This document shows positions 1 to 5,122 of a stretch of 5,122 nucleotides of DNA, piece by piece. Positions within the stretch are counted from its first letter, which is position 1; every line of letters starts with the position of its first letter. Location: contig CAIMMA010000756.1 of NCBI GenBank assembly GCA_903842475.1, positions 1 to 5,122 of the forward strand, in the 5' to 3' direction. Source of the DNA: an uncultured bacterium. Its GTDB lineage: Bacteria; Desulfobacterota; Desulfobulbia; Desulfobulbales; Desulfobulbaceae. The translations under genes and the position numbers were made by a program. The notes beneath the pieces are model-generated. The model saw only the letters and a list, made by a program, of their open reading frames with translations, was not told where the DNA came from and did not search any database.

Positions 1-2192
1 ATGGTGATTTCAACGAGATCAAGCTCAACCTCAATAATGCTATCGACAACATCAATGCCCTGGTGGCCGACGCTCATATGCTCTCCAAGGCGGCAGTGGA
101 AGGAAAACTGGCCACCCGCGCCGATGCCAGCAAGCATCAGGGTGATTTCCAGAAGATCGTAGCCGGCGTCAACGATTGCCTTGACTCGGTCATCGGACCG
201 TTGAACGTGGCCGCCGAGTATGTCGACCGGATCAGCAAGGGCGATATCCCGCCGAAGATCACCGATAATTACAACGGTGATTTCAACGAGATCAAGCTCA
301 ACCTCAATAACTGCATCGACAATATCAACGCCCTGGTGGCCGACGCCAATACGCTGTCCAAGGCGGCGGTGGAAGGCAAGCTGGCCACCCGCGCCGATGC
401 CTCCAAGCATCAGGGCGACTTCCAGAAAATCGTCGTTGGAGTTAACGACTGCCTCGACGCAGTCATCGGGCCGCTCAACGTGGCCGCCGAATATGTCGAC
501 CGCATCAGCAAGGGCGACATCCCGCCGACCATCACCGACAGCTACAACGGCGATTTCAATGAGATTAAGGTCAATCTCAACAATGTGGTCAAGATGATGA
601 ACGATCTGCTTGCCCAGACCGATATCCTTATCCAGGGTGCGGCCAACGGTGAACTCGATAAACGTGCCGACGCCAGCCTCTTTGTCGGCGGTTGGAACAA
701 ATTGGTTGCTGGCGTCAACGACACCGTTGTCAACATCGTGGAACCGCTCAGGGTCACCGCCGACTATGTGGATAAAGTCGCCAAGGGGATTATCCCGCCG
801 ACCATCACCACCGAATACAAAGGCGAGTACAACGTCATCAAAGGCAACCTCAATAACATGGTCAAGATGATGAACGACCTGCTTGCCCAGACCGATATCC
901 TTATCCAGGGTGCGGCCAACGGCGAACTTGATAAACGGGCCGACGCCGGCCTCTTTGTCGGCGGTTGGAACAAACTGGTGGCCGGGGTGAACGATACGGT
1001 CACCAATATTGTCGGGCCGCTGATGGTCACCGCTGATTATGTGGCCAAGGTTTCCAAGGGCGATATGCCGCCAATCATCACCGATGTCTACAAAGGGCAA
1101 TACAATCAGATCAAAAACAATCTCAATGTCCTGATTGATGCCACCAACAACATCACCGCCAATGCCAAGCAGGTCGCCCAGGGCAACCTGATGGTTAATC
1201 TCAAAAAACGCTGTGAGAACGATGAATTGATGGAATCGTTGGCCAATATGGTCGACAAACTCAAAGAAGTGGTCACCGAGGTGCAGGGAGCGGCCGACTA
1301 CGTGGCCTCCGGCGCCCAGGAGATGTCCGCCACCGCCCAGCAGATGTCCCAGGGGGCAACCGAACAGGCGGCCAGCGCCGAAGAGGTTTCCTCGAGCATG
1401 GAACAGATGGCCTCCAATATCCGGCAGAACACCGACAACGCCATGCAGACCGAAAAGATCGCGATCAAGAGCAGTTCGGATGCCAAGGATGGCGGCAAGG
1501 CAGTGACGGAAACCGTGGCCGCCATGAAGCAGATTGCCACCAAGATCTCCATTATCGAAGAGATCGCCCGGCAGACTAATCTGTTGGCCTTAAACGCTGC
1601 CATCGAGGCCGCGCGTGCCGGCGAGCACGGCAAGGGGTTTGCCGTGGTAGCCTCGGAGGTCCGGAAACTGGCGGAACGGAGCCAGTCGGCCGCCGGCGAG
1701 ATCAGTCAACTTTCCACCACCAGCGTGGCCATCGCCGAGCAGGCCGGGGATATGCTCACCAGGATGCTGCCTGATATCCAGAAGACCGCTGAACTGGTCC
1801 AGGAAATCAGCGCTTCGAGCAAGGAGCAGGATACCGGCGCCGATCAGATCAATAAGGCCATCCAGCAGTTGGATCAGGTTATCCAGCAAAATGCTGGATC
1901 GGCGGAGGAAATGGCTTCCACCACCGAAGAGCTTTCCAGTCAGGCCGAACAGCTCAAGGCCACCATCGCCTTCTTCACCCTGGATACCGGCAGGCAGCGG
2001 CGGGTTATTGGCGCCACCCCGGTGTTGCCAAGCAAACAACATGTGATCAGCCATACCCCAGCACCCCGGAATGTGGCAGCGGTCAAGGCAGCTAAACGCT
2101 CCAAGGCGGATAAATCCGATGGCGGCATCCTGCTCGACATGGGGGCAAAAGGCGGTGCGGATCATCTTGACGAGGAATTCGAAAAATTCTGA
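1..2192 (+). CDS. Methyl-accepting chemotaxis protein with poly-HAMP array (5' partial)
   Basis: This is a chemoreceptor/transducer that relays signals to CheA-CheW. The frame is open to the left edge (first full codon at 3), giving 729 visible residues; the GTG at 63 is internal to a repeat and is not the start. Residues below count from that first codon. Four 91-residue units (13-376) each contain two HAMP-like modules, and a further HAMP follows at about 377-425. The signalling domain has methylation-type pairs (E454/Q455, E460/E461, E635/E636, E642/E643) flanked by Ala/Ser/Thr/Gly. The conserved tip is at about 517-556, including NLLALNAAIEAARAGEHGKG. A roughly 66-residue linker rich in Ala, Pro and Lys leads to the terminal EFEKF. 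No transmembrane segment is visible; the sensor or membrane part, if any, lies upstream. The family assignment is secure, the ligand is unknown. Confidence 0.97.
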   Translation, partial: GDFNEIKLNLNNAIDNINALVADAHMLSKAAVEGKLATRADASKHQGDFQKIVAGVNDCLDSVIGPLNVAAEYVDRISKGDIPPKITDNYNGDFNEIKLNLNNCIDNINALVADANTLSKAAVEGKLATRADASKHQGDFQKIVVGVNDCLDAVIGPLNVAAEYVDRISKGDIPPTITDSYNGDFNEIKVNLNNVVKMMNDLLAQTDILIQGAANGELDKRADASLFVGGWNKLVAGVNDTVVNIVEPLRVTADYVDKVAKGIIPPTITTEYKGEYNVIKGNLNNMVKMMNDLLAQTDILIQGAANGELDKRADAGLFVGGWNKLVAGVNDTVTNIVGPLMVTADYVAKVSKGDMPPIITDVYKGQYNQIKNNLNVLIDATNNITANAKQVAQGNLMVNLKKRCENDELMESLANMVDKLKEVVTEVQGAADYVASGAQEMSATAQQMSQGATEQAASAEEVSSSMEQMASNIRQNTDNAMQTEKIAIKSSSDAKDGGKAVTETVAAMKQIATKISIIEEIARQTNLLALNAAIEAARAGEHGKGFAVVASEVRKLAERSQSAAGEISQLSTTSVAIAEQAGDMLTRMLPDIQKTAELVQEISASSKEQDTGADQINKAIQQLDQVIQQNAGSAEEMASTTEELSSQAEQLKATIAFFTLDTGRQRRVIGATPVLPSKQHVISHTPAPRNVAAVKAAKRSKADKSDGGILLDMGAKGGADHLDEEFEKF
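39..1130 (+). repeat. Four in-frame 273-bp tandem repeats encoding HAMP pairs (A-A-B-B)
   Basis: The GDFNEIK-type motif recurs at 3, 276, 549, 822 and 1095, exactly 273 bp apart. Phased at the point where type A switches to type B, the units are A1 39-311, A2 312-584, B1 585-857 and B2 858-1130. By my alignment A1 and A2 differ at 8 of 91 residues, and B1 and B2 at 16 of 91. The first half of each unit is a HAMP-like module centred on AAVEGKLATRAD (A) or GAANGELDKRAD (B). The second half is a HAMP-like module starting at the conserved Pro-Leu (GPLNVAAEYV, EPLRVTADYV) and running through a KGDIPP-like connector into an EIKxNLNN helix. The sequence at 1-38 is the end of yet another unit, so the array continues to the left. 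Confidence 0.95.
2175..2189 (+). other. C-terminal EFEKF pentapeptide, candidate CheR/CheB tether
   Basis: These codons give the last five receptor residues, E-F-E-K-F, directly before the TGA. They fit the published tether pattern of any residue, an aromatic, two residues, an aromatic; E. coli Tar/Tsr end in NWETF/NWESF. The motif follows a long, low-complexity linker, as in tethering receptors. Binding to the CheR encoded downstream is inferred. Confidence 0.65.
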
Positions 2193-2209
2193 TCCAGGCT
2201 GCAACCTGA

Positions 2210-2261
2210 CAGGCTGCAGCGCGACGGGGCCGGTCGCTGCCGACCCCATCGCCGCAGCCTG
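2210..2261 (+). promoter_or_regulatory. Long imperfect stem-loop between the receptor gene and cheW
   Basis: The outer arms CAGGCTGC (2210-2217) and GCAGCCTG (2254-2261) are perfect complements. Inside them 2221-2229 pairs with 2244-2252 at 8 of 9 positions, and 2231-2233 with 2240-2242, leaving a 6-nt loop. A second copy of CAGGCTGCA at 2195-2203 could compete for the right arm. No T-run follows (the next bases are TAATTTACC), so it does not look like a classic intrinsic terminator. It might be an mRNA processing or stability element, or a partial attenuator separating receptor and cheW expression; that role is inferred. Confidence 0.6.
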
Positions 2262-2278
2262 TAATTTACCGCCCCCAG

Positions 2279-2288
2279 AGGAGGAGGG
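2279..2288 (+). promoter_or_regulatory. Strong ribosome binding site of cheW
   Basis: AGGAGGAGGG ends 6 nt before the ATG at 2295. It is an unusually good Shine-Dalgarno match and fixes the cheW start. It is by far the strongest ribosome binding site in the window, which suggests cheW is translated independently of the receptor gene and at a high rate. Confidence 0.9.
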
Positions 2289-2294
2289 ACTATT

Positions 2295-2783
2295 ATGAGC
2301 GTGGCAGGAATAACCGAAACAGTGCAATACCTGACCTTTAAACTGGCAGATGAAATTTTTGCTTTTGATGTGGCCAAAGTTCGGGAAATACTCGAATTAA
2401 CCTCAATAACCAAAGTTCCGCAGACCCCCGATTTCATGCGGGGAGTCATCAATCTGCGCGGCAGCGTTGTGCCGGTGATTGATCTTCGGCTCAATTTCGG
2501 CATGCAATGCACCGAACAGACCGTCAATACCTGTATTATCGTGGTTGAGGTGAACCTGAATGGGGAGACCATCGTCCTCGGCGTCCTGGCGGATTCGGTC
2601 CAGGAGGTGGTGGAGATGGAACCGGAACTTATTGAACCGCCTCCCCAGTTGGGCACCAAGCTCAATACCGCGTTTATTAAGGGCATGGGCAAGGTCGAAA
2701 ACGATTTTGTCATGATTCTCGATATCGACAAGGTCTTCTCCGCGGACGAACTGACCGATATCCAGGGAAATTCAGCCCCATAA
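2295..2783 (+). CDS. cheW: CheW chemotaxis coupling protein
   Basis: This is the cytoplasmic adaptor that links receptor tips to the CheA kinase in signalling arrays. The 162-residue product is of normal CheW length and is a single CheW domain. It starts with the strand YLTFKLADEIFAFDVAKV (about 12-29) and the REILEL segment (30-35). The family signature FMRGVINLRGSVVPVIDLR (47-65) follows, with the conserved NLRG at 53-56. The C-terminal domain strands end in FVMILDIDKVF (138-148). The start is set by the strong Shine-Dalgarno sequence at 2279-2288. The gene lies 102 nt after the receptor gene, beyond a stem-loop, and 63 nt before cheR, from which a second hairpin separates it. The roughly 14-residue tail after the last strand is acidic and polar and looks unremarkable. 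There is no response-regulator fusion, so this is CheW and not CheV. Confidence 0.97.
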   Translation: MSVAGITETVQYLTFKLADEIFAFDVAKVREILELTSITKVPQTPDFMRGVINLRGSVVPVIDLRLNFGMQCTEQTVNTCIIVVEVNLNGETIVLGVLADSVQEVVEMEPELIEPPPQLGTKLNTAFIKGMGKVENDFVMILDIDKVFSADELTDIQGNSAP

Positions 2784-2791
2784 CCAGGCAA

Positions 2792-2829
2792 TTCCCGTTG
2801 GTTGCCCCCACTGGAGCGACCAACGGGAA
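2792..2829 (+). promoter_or_regulatory. Near-perfect 14-bp hairpin between cheW and cheR
   Basis: The left arm 2792-2805 (TTCCCGTTGGTTGC) pairs with the right arm 2816-2829 (GCGACCAACGGGAA) over 14 positions, one of them a G-U wobble (2803 with 2818). The loop is 10 nt (2806-2815). It begins 8 nt after the cheW stop and ends 17 nt before the chosen cheR ATG. No T-run follows, so termination is doubtful. Possible roles are mRNA processing, 3' protection of the cheW message, or control of cheR translation; these are inferences. Confidence 0.7.
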
Positions 2830-2830
2830 C

Positions 2831-2838
2831 AGAAGTGA
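2831..2838 (+). promoter_or_regulatory. Weak ribosome binding site that decides the cheR start
   Basis: AGAAGTGA matches the GAGGTGA part of the extended anti-Shine-Dalgarno complement with one mismatch and lies 8 nt before ATG 2847. It favours that ATG over the in-frame TTG at 2802 (inside the hairpin) and the GTG at 2835 (overlapping this site). The weak site contrasts with that of cheW and suits an enzyme needed at low copy number. Confidence 0.5.
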
Positions 2839-2846
2839 GCAGCAAT

Positions 2847-3695
2847 ATGAGTGTCTATGCGCCTGCAAAAATAAAGGACAAGGAATTTAAACAATTCAGC
2901 TCGTTTATCTATGAGCGGGTCGGTATTCAGCTGCCGCAGGCCAAGAAAACCATGCTTGAGGCCAGACTGCAGAAACGCCTCAAGACCTTGGCCATGGATA
3001 CCTTTGAGGAGTACGCCCAGTTCGTTTTCAGCCCCGAGGGCCAACTTGCCGAGCTGGTGCACCTGATTGATGTGGTCACCACCAATAAAACCGATTTTTT
3101 CCGGGAACCGGTCCATTTTGAACATCTGACCCAGAAGGCCTTGCCGTCCATCATCAAGCGTAATGGGCACAACGGCTCCGAACCGATCCGCATCTGGAGC
3201 GCCGGGTGCTCAAGCGGCGAGGAACCCTACACCCTGGCGATGGTGTTAAACGATTTCGCGGCAGCCCATCATGGTTTTCGCTTTTCCATTCTGGCGTCCG
3301 ACATCAGCACCAGAATCCTGGATACGGCCAAGGCCGCCATTTATCCGGAAGAGCGCACCGATGGCATCGCCCCGCTGATCAAGAAGAATTATCTCCTGCG
3401 CAGCAAGGATCGCACCCGCGGCCTGGTCCGCGTCTGTCCGAAACTTCGCTCCCAAGTCGTGTTCCGCCGGATTAATTTCATGGATGCCGATTTCGGCATA
3501 GCCGAGCAGATGGACATTATTTTCTGCCGCAATGTGGTCATTTACTTCGATAAACCCACCCAGCAGAATCTGATGCGAAAGTTTCATCGGCAGTTGCGGC
3601 CCGGCGGCTATCTGTTTTTGGGACATTCCGAGACGCTCAACGGTTTAGAGGTGGATTTTACCACCGTCGGCTCAACCGTATATCAGAAGCAATGA
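2847..3695 (+). CDS. cheR: CheR chemoreceptor glutamate methyltransferase
   Basis: This enzyme uses S-adenosylmethionine to methylate receptor glutamates during adaptation. Starting at ATG 2847 it has 282 residues, close to the 286 of E. coli CheR. The N-terminal helical domain is at about 10-70. Next comes the active-site segment TTNKTDFFREP (78-88), whose Arg is conserved. The SAM-binding signature WSAGCSSGEEPY is at 117-128, and the acidic residue of SILASD is D152. A beta-subdomain around 182-196 includes RGLVRV. FCRNVVIYFD (226-235) and GHSE (259-262) complete the fold. The spacing across the beta-loop matches my recollection of E. coli CheR, which fits binding of a receptor tail. The upstream in-frame codons back to TTG 2802 fall in a hairpin and are probably untranslated. 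The stop overlaps the cheD start by ATGA. Confidence 0.96.
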   Translation: MSVYAPAKIKDKEFKQFSSFIYERVGIQLPQAKKTMLEARLQKRLKTLAMDTFEEYAQFVFSPEGQLAELVHLIDVVTTNKTDFFREPVHFEHLTQKALPSIIKRNGHNGSEPIRIWSAGCSSGEEPYTLAMVLNDFAAAHHGFRFSILASDISTRILDTAKAAIYPEERTDGIAPLIKKNYLLRSKDRTRGLVRVCPKLRSQVVFRRINFMDADFGIAEQMDIIFCRNVVIYFDKPTQQNLMRKFHRQLRPGGYLFLGHSETLNGLEVDFTTVGSTVYQKQ

Positions 3696-4210
3696 AACGC
3701 TTCATCGCGGAACATAGCTGCAACCCCTTCCTCAAGCCAGGTGAAGCCATCATCTCGCCCGACCCCATCCTGGTGAGTACCATCCTGGGATCGTGCGTGG
3801 CGGTCACCATGTATTCCCCGGCCAAAGGAATTGGCGCCATCTGCCATGCGATGATGCCCGTCAACCTGAAACAAGATAACGACCTCTTTTATGTCGACAC
3901 AGCGGTGCGCTATCTTCATCAAAAGATGCAAGAGCATGGAGGGCACACCGATATGATAATTAAACTTTTTGGGGGCGCGCAGGTGCTGGGCGGCGGCTAT
4001 TCGACCACCGCCAGACGGTCGGTCGGCGAGCAGAACATCATCCAGGCTAAAAAAACCCTCGGCCAGCTGGGCCTGACGATTGCCAAGGAAGATATCGGCG
4101 GCACTTCGGGAAGAAAATTATTTTTTTCAATAAAGACGGGTGATATCTACCTGCGCAAACTCAAACTCAGTGGAATTGAGAGTGGGTGTACCCAAGGGGA
4201 ACTGCCATGA
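3692..4210 (+). CDS. cheD: CheD chemoreceptor glutamine deamidase
   Basis: CheD hydrolyses selected receptor glutamines to glutamates, and in many bacteria it also partners with a CheC phosphatase. The 172-residue product has the family core. VSTILGSCVAV contains the nucleophile C35, and ICHAMMP contains H52, with the same 17-residue Cys-His spacing as T. maritima CheD (C27, H44). LFGGAQVLGGG lies at about 92-102 and the conserved DIGGTSGRK motif at 134-142. The Thr of the catalytic triad is represented by S29 or the adjacent T30. The ATG overlaps the cheR stop (3692-3695) and has no good Shine-Dalgarno sequence, so translation is probably coupled to cheR. Its own stop overlaps the cheB start. 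Candidate substrate glutamines, such as Q446, Q447 and Q455, are visible in the receptor encoded upstream. No cheC is visible. Confidence 0.96.
   Translation: MKRFIAEHSCNPFLKPGEAIISPDPILVSTILGSCVAVTMYSPAKGIGAICHAMMPVNLKQDNDLFYVDTAVRYLHQKMQEHGGHTDMIIKLFGGAQVLGGGYSTTARRSVGEQNIIQAKKTLGQLGLTIAKEDIGGTSGRKLFFSIKTGDIYLRKLKLSGIESGCTQGELP
4194..4200 (+). promoter_or_regulatory. Ribosome binding site of cheB inside cheD
   Basis: AAGGGGA lies 6 nt before the cheB ATG at 4207, within the last codons of cheD. Together with the ATGA overlap (4207-4210), it fixes the cheB start and allows both coupled and independent initiation. Confidence 0.75.
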
Positions 4211-5122
4211 GCAAAATAAAGGTGCTGGTTGTCGACGATTCCGCGCTCGTCCGGCAAACACTCTGTGAAATTCTCAATTCCGATCCCGAGATCGAGGTGG
4301 TCGGGACCGCGGCGGACCCCTTTCTGGCCGCGGAGCGGTTGCGAACCGTGGTGCCCGATGTGATTACCCTGGATATCGAAATGCCGCGCATGGACGGGTT
4401 GACCTTTCTGCAGAAACTCATGAGCCAGCATCCTATCCCGGTGGTGATGTGTTCCAGCCTGGCCGAAGGCGGCAGCGAATCGGCGCTCAAGGCCATGGAA
4501 TACGGGGCGGTGGATATCATCACCAAACCCCGCATGGGCACCAAGCAATTCATCGAAGAGTCCCGGATCATGATCTGTGACGCGGTCAAGGGCGCGGCTG
4601 CGTCCCGGCCTGGTCATGCGCGCCCTGTCCGCAGCACTTTGAAAGAGATTTCACCCAAGTACTCGGCCGACGTGATCATGGATAAACCCAATTCCAAGGC
4701 CATGATCCAGACCACTGAGAAGGTGGTGGTGGTCGGGGCCTCCACCGGGGGCACGGAAGCGTTACGAGTCTTCCTGGAAATGTTGCCCGAAGATGCGCCG
4801 GGAATGGTGGTGGTGCAGCACATGCCTGAAAATTTTACCGCTGCTTTTGCCAGAAGGCTTGACTCGCTTTGCAGGGTCACCGTCAAGGAGGCCCAGGACA
4901 ACGATACCATTGTTCGCGGCCGGGTCCTGATTGCCCCCGGCAATCAACACACCCTGCTGAAACGCAGCGGCGCCCGCTATTATGTCGAGGTTAAGAGCGG
5001 GCCTTTGGTATCACGTCATCGCCCTTCGGTGGATGTGCTGTTTCGTTCGGCGGCCCGTTATGCCGGCAAGAATGTGGTGGGCGTGATCATGACCGGCATG
5101 GGAGACGATGGCGCTCGGAGCA
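4207..5122 (+). CDS. cheB: CheB receptor methylesterase/response regulator (3' partial)
   Basis: CheB removes methyl groups from receptor glutamates (and can deamidate glutamines) when phosphorylated by CheA. The frame is open from ATG 4207 to the right edge, giving 305 residues of an expected roughly 350. The N-terminal receiver domain (about 3-123) has the acidic pair D10/D11, the phosphoacceptor D56 in TLDIEMP, S83/S84 and K107 in TKP. A linker of about 45 residues (124-170) follows; the catalytic residues sit 15 positions later than in E. coli CheB, consistent with a longer linker. The esterase domain begins near 172 and shows the catalytic serine S179 in GASTGG, H205 in VQHMP and D301 in MTGMGDDG. 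The window cuts off four residues after this Asp, so the final helices are missing. All key residues are intact, so it should be active. Confidence 0.97.
   Translation, partial: MSKIKVLVVDDSALVRQTLCEILNSDPEIEVVGTAADPFLAAERLRTVVPDVITLDIEMPRMDGLTFLQKLMSQHPIPVVMCSSLAEGGSESALKAMEYGAVDIITKPRMGTKQFIEESRIMICDAVKGAAASRPGHARPVRSTLKEISPKYSADVIMDKPNSKAMIQTTEKVVVVGASTGGTEALRVFLEMLPEDAPGMVVVQHMPENFTAAFARRLDSLCRVTVKEAQDNDTIVRGRVLIAPGNQHTLLKRSGARYYVEVKSGPLVSRHRPSVDVLFRSAARYAGKNVVGVIMTGMGDDGARS

Noticed and set aside
63..65. GTG as a possible receptor start codon
   Set aside because: The same frame stays open upstream and encodes the repeat sequence GDFNEIKLNLNN before it, so this Val is internal and the true start is off the left edge.
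177..452. Cysteines in the A-type repeats (residues 59, 104, 150) as a redox or metal site
   Set aside because: The cysteines are isolated within helices, form no CxxC or similar motif, and one is missing from A1. I see no support for a cofactor.
2210..2269. Rho-independent terminator after the receptor gene
   Set aside because: The stem is strong, but no T-run follows on the plus strand. On the minus strand a T-run occurs only about 20 nt away and no gene runs in that direction.
2193..2294. Internal promoter for cheW
   Set aside because: No convincing sigma-70, sigma-54 or sigma-28-like element stands out in the gap, which is mostly taken up by the stem-loop and the ribosome binding site.
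1590..2327. A 245-codon open frame on the minus strand, opposite the receptor 3' end
   Set aside because: It lies antisense to well-conserved MCP coding sequence, its translation shows no recognisable domain, and high GC readily opens such frames. It is a shadow of the real gene.
2802..2804. TTG as the start of cheR
   Set aside because: It lies inside the left arm of the hairpin and has no ribosome binding site, and the 15 extra residues resemble nothing in CheR. ATG 2847 has a better site and gives a normal length.

Overview
The window is a chemotaxis (chemosensory) operon fragment in which every gene lies on the plus strand: a receptor/transducer (5' end missing), cheW, cheR, cheD and cheB (3' end missing). 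The moderately GC-rich DNA, the presence of CheD, and a very long poly-HAMP transducer next to adaptation genes fit a motile Gram-negative bacterium. A deltaproteobacterial / Desulfobacterota-type organism is my best guess, but nothing in the sequence proves it.

Layout. Positions 1-2192 are the 729 visible C-terminal residues of a methyl-accepting protein. The first half is an exact-period tandem array of 91-residue (273-bp) units, each holding two HAMP-like modules. A last HAMP, the methylation helices, the kinase-control tip, a flexible linker and a C-terminal pentapeptide of the CheR/CheB-tether type follow. A 102-nt gap with a long imperfect stem-loop leads to cheW (2295-2783). A second gap of 63 nt with a near-perfect 14-bp hairpin leads to cheR (2847-3695). 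cheR/cheD and cheD/cheB each overlap by ATGA, so the three adaptation enzymes are probably translationally coupled. cheB (from 4207) runs off the right edge just after its catalytic Asp.

How they work together. The receptor signals through CheW to a CheA kinase that is not in the window. CheR methylates receptor glutamates, CheB removes the methyl groups when phosphorylated, and CheD deamidates receptor glutamines. This is one receptor plus nearly a full adaptation module. CheA, CheY and any CheC/CheX/CheZ phosphatase must lie outside the window.

Novelty. The gene set itself is ordinary and I see no undescribed system. The parts worth a second look are the poly-HAMP array with near-identical DNA repeats, the pairing of an EFEKF tail with an E. 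coli-length CheR beta-loop, and the two intercistronic hairpins. No stretch longer than 300 nt lacks a gene, and I saw no RNA genes, insertion sequences or CRISPR.
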